Of a stretch of 64,000 bases of DNA, positions 12,244-22,069 are shown piece after piece (within the stretch, counting starts at the first letter, position 1; each line of letters opens with the position of its first letter). Source of the DNA: Conus ventricosus (Eukaryota; Mollusca; Gastropoda; Neogastropoda; Conidae); assembly GCA_018398815.1 (NCBI GenBank), contig CM031600.1, forward strand, positions 50,145,916 to 50,209,915, in the 5' to 3' direction. A model generated the notes under the pieces. The model saw only the letters and a program-made list of their open reading frames with translations. It was not told the DNA's origin and did no database searches. Both the position numbers and the translations under genes were made by a program.

Positions 12244-12871
12244 TTAATAATTTACATCAATTAGAAACAAAGGGATGAATTCTTTTTTTTTATTAAAAAC
12301 CCACGCACCCCCGTCGTTCCCTTGATTTGTGAATTTAATCCAGGCGCAAAAAGTTTTATTCCAACAAACAAAAAAACATGCCTCATGAATAAATGTTTCG
12401 TTAACAACAAATCCCAACTGACTAAGAAAAAAGGGTAAAACAGAATCAACCCGCTTTGACATTAAACCATTTACATTCCATGTCAAGAAAGCAAAAGGTT
12501 TATGAACAGCAGAAGATATCGTGCACTTCGTGTATTTACACGTGCAACTGGTCGGCAGCTCTACCGAACAGGCCTGACACAACGAAAAGTGTTCACGTGT
12601 GTCAATGTCACCGGCGACAGTCTACCGGTGTCGTGGGACTGGCCTTTCCTTTTTCTGAGCTGGCTGCAAGGCATTTTTTAACATGTGGCCGGCCGACTCC
12701 CTTTCTAGATTCAGCTAAGCTGCCATGAGCGTCGAGGAAGTATTTTTTACTATCAATGATCAAATGATCAAAAATCATTGACGCTCTTTTCCCCTCGGCT
12801 CTGGCATTTTTGAGACAGGGAGAGAGGCCACGCCTGATCTCCCTGACATGAAAAAAAATCCTCTCCAACAA
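12244..12871 (-). pseudogene. LINE fragment with start of APE endonuclease
   Basis: The minus-strand frame 12582-12244 contains FLTWNVNGLMSKRV, the usual opening of an APE-type LINE endonuclease, where the Asn is the first catalytic residue. Thirty residues on comes FVVNETFIHEA, matching the typical LTETF block with the catalytic Glu, and then NDGGAWVFNKK, matching the SGGVLVLI block. The upstream minus frame (12871-12608) is plausible 5' sequence of the same element (IFDHLIIDSKKYFLDAHG) but I cannot name it. The rest of the element should lie further left, inside the unreadable 6.3-12.2 kb stretch. Confidence 0.6.
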
Positions 12872-12954
12872 AAAAATTTGCTGCCCCTCAGTTTCGCTTT
12901 AGCTTTAAGGATTCTCACCTTATCTTTGTAAGAGGAGCAGCAGGCTATGATAGG

Positions 12955-12958
<4 letters not shown>

Positions 12959-13021
<63 letters not shown>

Positions 13022-13041
13022 GAGAGAGAGAGAAGAGAGAA
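12959..13041. repeat. (GA)n tract at LINE 3' end
   Basis: A nearly pure GA repeat lies directly against the minus-strand LINE that starts at 13042. In the LINE's own orientation it is a 3'-terminal (TC)n tail. Two other copies of the same LINE family, at 36.0 and 36.4 kb, have the same arrangement. Confidence 0.85.
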
Positions 13042-15248
13042 TGGTTTATTCAGTTCAGGCCACAGTCTCTACTAAAGTGGGGATCAATATACAATGGCAC
13101 ATTAACGACTAAAAAAAAGTAAAGATATATCAACAGAATAATGACATTTTCCATCATTTGACTACAGATTACAGCAAACATATGCTGCAATATTAACATT
13201 CACATCCTTTAACTGCAGTCACACGCCTTTTGAATGCTTTATATAGATACATGCATACAGTCTTCAATATATATTTGTTACTATTTGCCATCAGTAAGGC
13301 CACATTATATCAATTTTTTCGTGGAATGGAATACTGGAGGTCACAGAGACAAGGGCAGCAAAACAAAATATGTACTTCATCTTAATATACATAATAATAT
13401 AAGGGATATATAGCCTCACGCACAAAGGCGCATTACAAAGAGAGACACACAATACAATTGCTAATACAAGAAAATGCATTGAATAAACGGCTCGAATGAA
13501 AACAAAGCTCTCTCCCTTTTCTCCCACGCGCACACACACTCTCACGCACAGACACACAATACACAACAGCCGCAACAAACACAAACTACTAAGCGATCCA
13601 CAAAAACAACAAGAGTCAATCACTATCTTCTTTTGCATCTCCGCACAAAGGGCATGTCAGAAGTAGATGACACCCGATTATATTGGTCCCGATGTATTAC
13701 AATGTCTGTGAATCCAAACTTCTCTTTTGTTAGATAACATTTGATATGTCTGCCGAACTCAATTAAAAGTACCGGTCGCGGCTCCTAGATGGTTTAAATC
13801 TATTATACAAAGAAAACCAGTCACTTTCTGGATATGATCGTTCCAGTTTTGCCATATGATCAAAAGCCATTGGCGAAACTAATGCAGAAATGCATTAACA
13901 GGTTCAACCTCTTGATTTGACCATACTTTTCAAAATCCATTCTCATATTATGTTTCTCGAGTCCTCCAAACCCACATATATTTACCACTTGAGTCTAACC
14001 ACTTCAGCATCCCGTAAGATTTCACAGGCAATTTATTTTTTATCCATACGTAATATCTTGAGCCAATATCTTGTACACTGAACACAAATAATCACGTAAA
14101 CAGGGTGGCGTCCTGTCTCTCCATACACTAAAGCATCTGGCGATTTAAGCTGTACCCCTAAACACTTCTTCAATGGAAACAAGTGGACCTTTTCAATACG
14201 AGCAACTGCTTTATCTAGTTCCCATATTTCAGCACCGTGCTAGCAATGGATAGAACCTGATCATGAAAAAAAAATTTAAAATACTGCTACTGAATTATTC
14301 TTGAGCATGCATAACTTACGCATAGTACACAGCAAGGTGTTTTTTTCCTCGACTTGCAAGGTCTTCTCTGTCAAACACAACACTAAGTCTAGTGGCAAAA
14401 ATATATACCAAGATACCTGTAACAGTTAATCTTCATTCCCTGTCCATTAAGGAACCACCTTTCTCTCGCTGCGAGATAACCGTCTTCCTTAACATTATTC
14501 TTTTCAATGTTGACCTAGAGCTGAAGTCTTGAAGATGCACCACATTTATTCAGCTGTGTTTGAAGACCAACTGGTATTTCAGAAGTCAAGGCAATGTCAA
14601 CCGCTAATAACAAAATAAACGATCCGATAAAATCATGAGACAATGTTGCACCGTGCTTTCGTTTCTCTGTTATTTCCAGGGCAAGCTCATTAGCAAACAA
14701 AGAAAAAGTACAGGGCTAGTTTTTAAAAAATCACCACCTTAGGTGCTCCATTGATCCGAGAACTGATGCCACAAAAAAAGTACAGGGCTGTATGCACCCT
14801 GTTTTAACCCTCGTGTACATGTGATACAGCTTGTAAAAGTTGCGCTAGATCTTGCTCTTGCTTTTGACATCACTAGACATACTATTAATACATTTTTAGA
14901 GCTGTCAGTGAATCCCATTCTGTAGGAGTATGGTCAAAGTAATGATCTTAATACAGAGTAAAACGCTTTCTCGAAATGAATAAAAGCAACACATTATTTA
15001 CAATTCTGTGAAGATTGTGTCTGCATTAATACTTAAAGTATGAACATCTGATCAACAGTTGAATAGCCTTTCTTAAACCCCGCAATTAATCGTTGAAATG
15101 AATACCTTACCACTCATATCACTCAATGATATACCTCTATAATTACCAGGAACATCAGGTGCACTCTTTTAAAATAGTGGTACGATTATTGACCCTGTCC
15201 ATCATTCTGGAAATATTTCATTATCGAAAAGTGTATTGTAGATCTTGA

Positions 15249-15279
<31 letters not shown>

Positions 15280-15900
15280 AAAAAAAAAAATCAACATTAA
15301 TATCACCAGCAAATTTCAGTAATTCCCCGATAATTTCATCTGGCCTTGCAGATTTTCTGCTTTTAAGCCTTTTCATCGCAGTTGAAATCTCCTCTCTTGA
15401 AAGTGGACGATCAAACTAAGAACACTCGGTATTATATCAGACACATTTACTTCATTAGTCGCATCAGTAAGATCTTCTTCGGTTTTATTTTCAAGATGTT
15501 CATGAAAAATGATAAGAAAACCAGTCATCAATAGTTATATTATTGGATGCGTGCATTCTTTTCACAGATATGCTACACAAGTGCTTCCAACATTCTTGCT
15601 GTTCATTTACTGAATTTATCAGATTATACAGTAGAGAACTTTTTTTTTCCTTCTCTCGATCAATGGTTTTGTTGATGTTGTTGTTGTTGTTGTGTTGTTG
15701 TTGTTTTATTGTTTTTTGTGTGTTGTTTTTTAATTCTCCTCGTGCAAGACAGTATGTTTTATCATCTTCCTTATCTAGTGTTCTCCCGTATTTACGCAAA
15801 AGTCTTCTTCCGTTTAATTTAGCACTGGTGTATTGTCACAAACTCCTTTTCCAAAATTGTCTAGGGGTATTTTACTAAGGAGCTTGTACAAAACTGTCAT
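13042..15900 (-). mobile_element. LINE copy, (TC)n-tailed family, decayed
   Basis: On the minus strand the order is a pre-RT linker (15799-15500: RKYGRTLDKEDDKTYC, ISVKRMHASNNITIDDWF), the start of the RT (about 15410-15330: SREEISTAMKRLKSRKSA.PDEIIGELL), a middle block (GSIIVPLF, NYRGISLSDM, about 15200-15110) and the palm (14700-14515: NELALEITEKRKHGATLS, then LLAVDIALTSE). The 3' UTR (about 13300-13042) shares the GGCCA..GTC.CTACT block with the 36-kb copies. The catalytic FADD motif reads LAVD, so this copy has lost its polymerase active site. Stops and shifts are frequent. A C21A21 homopolymer pair interrupts the RT. No endonuclease was found upstream. Confidence 0.82.
15249..15290. repeat. 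Adjacent C21 and A21 homopolymers
   Basis: Twenty-one C are followed immediately by twenty-one A, inside the RT region of the minus-strand LINE, where coding sequence would be expected. Confidence 0.95.
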
Positions 15901-16149
15901 TCACTCAAGGTTGATTAACCTCTGCTGGTAGGATGGTTTGGCATGCAAAAAGACAACACTCGGAACATTCTTCCACAAAGGAGGGTTTAACCAAAATTCA
16001 ACTTCAATATATTTATTAAAATTATTTGTTTTAGAATCCACCTCCCTAGACGACCCAGGAGAAAAGAAAAGAATGAAATTAAAAAGTTCAGAGGCACGTA
16101 GCCTCGCACATATTGAAACGGAGTATGGGATATAAAGTTCATTCTGGGT

Positions 16150-16900
16150 TCACTTAGTTTGGTCCAGAACTGGTTCCAGCACTTGGTCTGGCACTTGGTC
16201 CAGCACTTGGTGTAATACTTGTTCCAGCGCTTGGTCTGGTACTTAGGTCCAGCACTTAATCCAACATTTGGTGTGATACTTGGTCCAGCACTTGGTCTGT
16301 TACTTGGTCCAGCACTTGGTCTGGTACTTAGGTAAAGCACTTGGTCCAACATTTGGTGTGATACTTGGTCCAGCACTTGGTCTGTTACTTGGTCCAGCAC
16401 TTGGTCTGGTACTTGGTCCAGCACTTGGTCCAACACTTGGTCTGGACTTGTCCAGCACTTGGTTCTGTACTTGGTCCAACACTTGGTCTGGTACTTGGTC
16501 CTGCACTTGGTCCAGCAATTGGTCCTGTACTTGGTCCGGCACTTGGTCTAATACCTGGTCTGGCACTTGGTCCTGTATATGGTCCTGCACTTGGTCGTGT
16601 ACTTGGTCCAATAATTGGTCCGGTACTTTGTCCTGCACTTGGTCCGATACTTGGTCCAACACTTGGTCTGGTACTTGGTCCAGCACTTGGTCCTGTACTT
16701 GGTCCGGCACTTGGTCTAATACTTGGTCCAGCACTTGGTCTGGTACTTGGTCCAGCACTTGGTCTGGTACTTGGTCCAACACTTGGTCCGGTACTTGGTC
16801 CAGCACTTGGTCCAGTACTTGGTCCAGCACTTGGTCCGGCACTTGTCTGGTACTTGGTCCTGTACTTGGTCCGGTACTTGGTCCAGTACGTGTTCCTGCA
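16150..16900. repeat. 12-bp tandem satellite, left block
   Basis: About 60 copies of a 12-bp unit close to CTTGGTCCAGCA, often alternating with CTTGGTCTGGTA so that a 24-bp period is also visible. Twelve is a multiple of three and the unit carries no stop, so several frames on both strands stay open (LGPALGPV, DQVLDQVP, WSCTWSGT repeats). I treat these as artefacts. The array resumes at 17571 after an inserted retroposon. Confidence 0.95.
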
Positions 16901-17570
16901 CTTTTTTTTTTTTTTTTTTTTGCTGTCCCAACTTCTGCGCCACCTCAGAGCAGTGCACACACGCCGCTCATTCCGACACCCCGTCCACAGCCACAGCCCG
17001 GTCGGCCCCGCCGCAGCCCCGGCACTGACAATCCACAGGGGGCAGTCAATATCAAGTCGTCAAGAGGCAACCCACCGGAGGAGACACTGCACTGCTGCCG
17101 AGTTACTTCGGTGGTGTTAAGTGGCGCCTGTTCTGATCTAACATACGCAGGACACCACCTACTAAGCCCCCTACTGACGACAATAATTGCTTAGTCGCGG
17201 AGCCGGCGTGAGTGACTCTCCCTCCAGAGGGCGCCACCACGTCCGTCCAACGACAGCCCCCATGGACTCGCCGATACCGTTGACCCCGACGGAACCAATC
17301 CAAGACCACAGACGTGGAGAGGACATCGAAACTGAGGTCACCATGAGAGCAGGGCGTGAAGGGCCACAGAATTTGAGACATTTTGTTTTAATGCTGATCG
17401 ATGAGAATGAGGATGATTAAGATGATGCTACGGATTTCCATTTCGGTCTGAGACTACATGACAGGGCTGTACTCTACGCTTCCTTTCATAATATATCCCG
17501 GCGTCAACCAGGCCCGAGAGATACAGGCACCTGCAGTGTTGGTCAGGGAATTTGAGCAACACTCTCAGGT
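16901..17570 (-). mobile_element. A-tailed retroposon inserted in the 12-bp satellite
   Basis: Plus-strand T20 at 16902-16921 is a poly(A) tail when read on the minus strand. The about 650 bases to its right are non-repetitive and clearly different from the array on both sides. The array ends in TTCCTGCAC before the T run and restarts with GTCCTGCACTTGG after the insert, so a duplicated TCCTGCAC-like target is possible, although the satellite itself makes this ambiguous. There is no convincing coding domain. The stretch resembles interspersed sequence that I believe is common in gastropod genomes, but I cannot name the family with certainty. It could also be a processed non-coding transcript. 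Confidence 0.65.
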
Positions 17571-17845
17571 CCTGCACTTGGTCTGGTACTTGGTCTGGTA
17601 CTTGGTCCTGCACTTGGTCTGGTACTTGGTCCTGCACTTGGTCTGGTACTTGGTCCTGCACTTGGTCCAGCACTTGGTCCAGTACTTGGTCGAACACTTG
17701 GTCCTGCACTTGGTCTGGCACTTGGTCCTGCATTTGGTCTGATACTTGGTCCTGCATTTGGTCTGATACTTGGTCCAGCATTTGGCCTGGGTCTTGGTCC
17801 TGCATCTGGTCCAGCACTTTGTCCTGCACTTGGTCCACAACTTTG
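17571..17845. repeat. 12-bp tandem satellite, right block
   Basis: About 23 more copies of the same 12-bp CTTGGTC-type unit as the left block, in the same orientation and with the same internal variants. Together the two blocks look like a single array of about 1 kb that was split once. Confidence 0.93.
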
Positions 17846-18365
17846 GTTCTGAAAGACCAGGAGCTTTGAGTAGTCCATCTCTTTCTCATTTCTCCCCTGG
17901 ACTGAACCCTGTGTTGGCTCAGTCAACAAAAAGTAGGGGGAAAACCTGTAAACAGCTATACAAGAACCTATAGTTTTTGAACCACCACTAATAAAGACCA
18001 GGCTCACTGATTCAATAAATCTACACAACTTATTTGAAATGATCCAGACAGTTGTCCAACAAAATTTCCCTTGAAAAAGCCCGAGCTGGATCTCACGACA
18101 CCATTGACAAGTACAAATCGTTTGACCCGAATAAACAACATATTAACCATTACTTTTAGTATCCATCAAATTACCATTCTTCTTTTAACTGGTGGTCTCA
18201 TTATGCAAACATACTCAAATTCACATGCGCACTAATAACTTGACAACACATAGACCAAAATTTACTTTTCTTACCAGGCCTCCCGGTGAAACTTCCCCTA
18301 AAGGACTATACACCCTTGCGCACTCTGGACTCTGACAACAATGGCTACAACTGCCAACTCAAAAC
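17846..18365. other. Unrecognised stretch between satellite and Gypsy element
   Basis: I see no gene, RNA or repeat family that I can support. The last bases (CTGGC, 18366-18370) are the left copy of the Gypsy target duplication. Confidence 0.5.
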
Positions 18366-18370
18366 CTGGC

Positions 18371-18500
18371 TCTTCTAAAATGGTTTGAAGTAATCGTTTA
18401 TTTCGGTATATAGATGTTTGGGGGCGCTGACTTACAAAATAAAGATTCGAGTCTCTGCCATCTTATTGAGTGGACTGTTGTATGAACGTGAGTCCAAACT
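18371..18500 (+). repeat. Gypsy 5' LTR
   Basis: It starts TCTTCTAAAATGG (the 3' LTR starts TGTTCTAAAATGG, so TG was changed to TC here) and ends GAGTCCAAACT. At 130 bp it is short for a Gypsy LTR. AATAAA is present at about 18441, compatible with polyadenylation within the LTR. Confidence 0.93.
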
Positions 18501-18518
18501 TGGTGTCAGAAGTGGGAT
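18501..18518 (+). other. Gypsy primer-binding site
   Basis: TGGTGTCAGAAGTGGGAT lies immediately after the 5' LTR, where a host tRNA 3' end primes minus-strand synthesis. It begins with TGG as expected for pairing with a tRNA CCA end. I did not assign the tRNA species. Confidence 0.8.
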
Positions 18519-18551
18519 CCTCTAAATGTTTCTGGTGAGTAGAGTAAAATA

Positions 18552-19064
18552 ATGTCTACACTCAAACCCCCAAAGCCCTTCTCGTTTGTACCAAATGAAT
18601 GGCCAGCATGGGTAAGAGAATTCCGACGTTTTAGGAATGCTTCCAAGCTGAGTAAAATGTACAACAACGGATCACGTTGGATGTCACCATCTTGGTGATA
18701 CCAACGTGATCCGTTGTTGTACATCATGGGTCGCGAGTCCGAGAAAGTTTTTCAAACTTTCCAGTTCGTGGAAAGGACAGTAGGAGAAGGAGCACAGGAC
18801 AGAGGGGTAGATACTGACTTCGAAACTCTAGTGAAAAAGTTTGATGACTATTTTATTGTAAAGAGAAACATCATCTATGAGAGATCGAAATTTCAGCAAA
18901 GAAAGCAAGAACCCAACGAGACAGTCGAGGAATTCTACTGCAATTTGAAGGACTTGGTAGTGCATTGTGAGTACAGAGACTTAGAAGATCAAGTCAGAGA
19001 TAGGTTTGTTGTAGGGCTGATCGATGTGAAATTAAAAGAAAACTAGTTGACTCGCAATTTGACG
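18552..19064 (+). pseudogene. Gypsy gag, N-terminal and capsid part, interrupted
   Basis: The ATG at 18552 opens MSTLKPPKPFSFVPNEWPAW, a typical start for gag of this kind. The same frame continues from 18699 (LLYIMGRESEKVFQTF) through the retrotransposon-gag helices (RSKFQQRKQEPNETVEEFY, RDLEDQVRDRFVVGL). An in-frame TGA lies at 18696-18698, at the centre of a palindrome that replaced the missing gag codons, and a TAG lies at 19044-19046. Just after TTA at 19065 the gene is cut by the nested transposon, and it resumes at 23186. The product would be the structural core protein that packages the element RNA. Confidence 0.85.
18657..18724. repeat. Near-perfect palindrome inside gag
   Basis: Arms of 24 bp (18657-18680 and 18701-18724) are exact inverted copies. 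The 20-bp centre holds a second 6-bp inverted pair (TCACCA/TGGTGA). The right arm is native gag coding sequence (…LLYIM), so the left arm is an inverted duplicate of it. The palindrome introduces the in-frame TGA. Confidence 0.95.
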
Positions 19065-19067
19065 TTA

Positions 19068-20190
19068 TAGTCCAGTACCTGGCTATAAGTCCCGTGTACA
19101 TTATGGTGTTAGGAGAATTTCTCACTTGATTTGAGTCAAGGGGCACCTAGACATGAAAAAATCACGGAGGTGATCGGGCACCACCTGGTACATTTTGCGT
19201 AATGGCGATTCAAATATGGCCGCCACCCGCCGCCGTGGAAAATCCTAACTTTTGTGTTTTTGACAATATTATACACTTGTAACGCTTCTAATCCAATGAT
19301 TTTGGTGTGCTGAGTTCATTTCTGGTATTATTTTGTCCATTTGGGGTCATTCTTGACCTTCAAATGCCATGGTCAAGGTTAATTTTCTTGTACCAACGGT
19401 CTTGACCGTAACCTGGCGATATTCTCGCAGTAACAACAGTGCTCCTATACATAATGCTACTAATTCTGACATGCATTTTCACTGTATGATTCACTATTAA
19501 AGATATAAGTCATTCTGATCTTGAATTCACAAGTGAACGCCGTTTTCAGCTATTCAACTAAAACTGTCTTTGCTGCTTTTTCACTTTTTTCTGTATTGTG
19601 TGGTCAATGACACATCCCAACAGAAACAGAAAAAGTTCTCAAGTATGCAGCAAAAATGCTCATGTAGCTGCAATTGTCTCTTTCCATCACTGATTGGAAT
19701 ATGGAGAATTATTTGCTTTTCCATGGCAGAATGCGACGCAGCAAACTCCAGAAGAACAGCACCCACACCGTCGAGTGTCACACTTGCTGCGCACTTGCAT
19801 ATTGTGAGCAAAGTGGGTGGCGAGGGCTTCATGCATTTAGATGGCAACAGGGGGTCAAAATGTTGCTCCCATACATGTTCTAGTGTTCTAGGTAGTCCTC
19901 ACGTTGTTGACTGGCCGCCCCAAGCAGATGGCATGCTTTGTGCACCAGAAAGGCTTCTCTGTGGATGTGGCCTCTGATGACACTGCTTGTGGGTGGGGAG
20001 AGAGTCAATTCCAGCTGTATCAACTGCTGTAGTTCTCCACTCTGAGCTGGTTGAACGTTTTCAACAGTTTTTGGGTTGTTCTGACCCCACCCAGACATGT
20101 ACACGGTACATTTCTGGCCAGAGCTTCATCTTGCTGTGACAAGCTGTCCTTTCGCTCAAAGTTCGTCAGATGCTGTACAGGGTCAGTGCC
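19068..20190 (+). repeat. Left inverted repeat of the nested transposon
   Basis: This arm matches the reverse complement of 22070-23185 almost base for base, with scattered substitutions and one-base indels. Homology ends near GGTCAGTGCC. On the minus strand the inner half encodes the C-terminus of the nuclease-like gene. The outer 500 bases look non-coding. Confidence 0.92.
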
Positions 20191-22050
20191 ATAACAGCGT
20201 TCTTCGTCCCTACCTTGTCACACAGTCATCTCCAGTCAGTATGTGTGCTTTGATCACTGACTTGGCCAGCGGTGCTCCAAGCCTAGAAACTGCTTGGTGC
20301 AGTGGAAGCATCCGCCGCTTCTCACCTGTGCCAAACTGCTGCCAGATTTCCTTCAACCCCAGCGCTTGGAACTGAGGGGTGTAGTGAAGCAGTAGTGCGA
20401 AAGTGTCCGTGTCGTTGGAAACTGCTATAACTCTCTTGCACTGTTTAGACACGAACAGCCCACTCCACATCTACTACCAGTCTGGCGTCTGCCTCTTCAA
20501 TCCAGCTGTTCAGGTCTGGGATTTCTTCACTGCCAGCTCAATCAACACAAAAAAAATAGAAACCATGAGAGTCAACAACCAACAACGAGACCCACTACGA
20601 CTGCAACAGCAAGACATCACTGAAGTTGACAAGTTTGTATACCTCGGCAGTGTGGTCAGCAAAGATGGAGGTACAGATGAGGATATCAAGAGCCGCATCA
20701 ATAAACCCAGGCACATCTTTATTACGCTACGGCCTATCTGGAATTCCTCTGCCCTCTCACTCCACAACAAGATCAGAATCTTCAATTCAAATGTAAATCT
20801 GTCCTTCTGTATGGTTCTGAAACGTGGCAAACAACAAAGACAAACACTGACAAACTCCAAACATTTATCAACAGATGTCTGCGAAACATTGTGAACATCG
20901 GGATGGACAGATATTATTGCCAACGCAGAACTGTGGAACAAGACCAAGCAAGTTCCAATAAAATCATAAATCAGAAAACGGAAGTGGGATGGATTGGCCA
21001 CAGCCTCAGAAAGTTTCCATCCAACATCACAAGACAAGCCCTTGAATGGAACCCCAGGGCAAAAGAAAAAGTGGGAAAGACCTAGACAGAAATGGCGGAA
21101 GGAGTACCGACGCAGAAGTGAAGGTCGCCGGAATGAGTGGGCCGAGCTGAAAGGATCTCCCGAAACCGTGTCCGCTGGAAGAATGTGGTTGCGGCCCTGT
21201 GTTCACCAGGGAATTCAGAGGACTAAGTCAAGTAAGTCAAGTCACCTCATCATCAGAGACGACAGAGCTGGCGATGATGACAAGATTTCCTTCAGCTCGA
21301 TTGCTCACCATATCTTGAACCAGCAGCTGAAGATTCTGTTTGTTCTTTCAGATTGCCCCGAACTTGTCAAGCTGTCGAGGGATGGGTGTGTCTGCGTTCA
21401 TGCCAATATTGTCAATGGGCGTCAAAACTAGGTCGCCTCATGGGCTGTCCTTCTTTCAGGGAAAGTTCAACGTATGAATCTAACCAGCAGGTGAACGTAG
21501 TCCGACTCATGGCAGAGGCTTGTGGCTGATGTGAAAGACTGCAGTGACTACACACCGAGGGTAGAGAATTTGCTAGCGGCATCTGTTCGCATCTTTGACA
21601 CGAAGTCTACCACAACATGAGTGGGAAGAAGAGACGTCTGATTCCACTGTGTGAGGTCCAGTTCAGATTCAATTTCACCAACAAGAGTTGACTTGTTGAC
21701 GTGAGCGGGAAGATCACCATCAAACAGTGGAGTCACTGGCAGCAGATCGTGTGCAAGTATCTGCTTGATGTCCATGCCATGCTCCTTTGCAATGTCCATG
21801 GTTCTCTGTGCCTTCCCCAACGTCCTTGAAGGCCACGTCCAAACACGCCACATTCAACCAGTGCGTCGTCTAAGCCAGAACCCGAAGCAGTTTGCCCTGG
21901 CACCTGAGCAGAATGCGAGTCCAGTGGAAGGGTCCCAAGCAGGTGAGCAGATCCTTAAACTGTTCTGTCTCATGCAGGTAAACATCTGCCGCCACAGCAG
22001 CACGCTTTCATCGCACCAAACTGCTATTGATGCTTGGTTCAGCTGTCTGC
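19690..22050 (-). pseudogene. Nuclease-like gene of the nested transposon (PIN/FEN-like motifs, CXC tail)
   Basis: On the minus strand I can follow, with gaps and shifts: TMDIAKEHGMDIKQILAHDL (21853-21548), IGMNADTPIPRQLDKF and SSVVSDDE (21430-21245), then after a LINE insertion EEIPDLNSWIEEADARLVV (about 20525-20480), RVIAVSNDTDTFALLLHY (about 20430-20375) and KAHILTGDDCVTR (about 20260-20210). Conserved C-terminal blocks in the left repeat follow. The pairing EEAD…SNDTD resembles the acidic metal-binding pattern of FEN/XPG-type PIN nucleases (EAEA…SxDxD). The tail C-x-C-x4-C, C-x-C and further Cys resemble a CXC (tesmin-like) zinc-binding module. Similar uncharacterised proteins recur in mollusc and cnidarian annotation, to my recollection. 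Function as a transposition nuclease is inference. Confidence 0.6.
20537..21241 (+). mobile_element. 5'-truncated LINE nested in the transposon
   Basis: The plus-strand frames read INTKKIETMRVNN, FVYLGSVVSKDGGTDEDIKS, IGHSLRKFPSNITRQALEWN and RQKWRKEYRRRSEGR, the C-terminal end of an RTE-like LINE ORF2. The element ends in a short (AAGTC)n tail at 21221-21241. It sits between SSVVSDDE and AGSEEIPDL of the minus-strand nuclease-like gene. It therefore inserted after the transposon, making this the third level of nesting. The 5' part of ORF2 is absent. The reading crosses two or three frames. Confidence 0.85.
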
Positions 22051-22069
22051 GACACTTTGAAGTTTGTGA

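Noticed and set aside
16280..17194. 300-residue Gly/Pro/Leu or Trp/Ser repeat protein, and Asp-Gln-Val repeat proteins on the other strand
   Set aside because: All are readings of the 12-bp satellite, which has no stop in several frames. There is no start context, domain or splice signal, and the frames run into the inserted retroposon.
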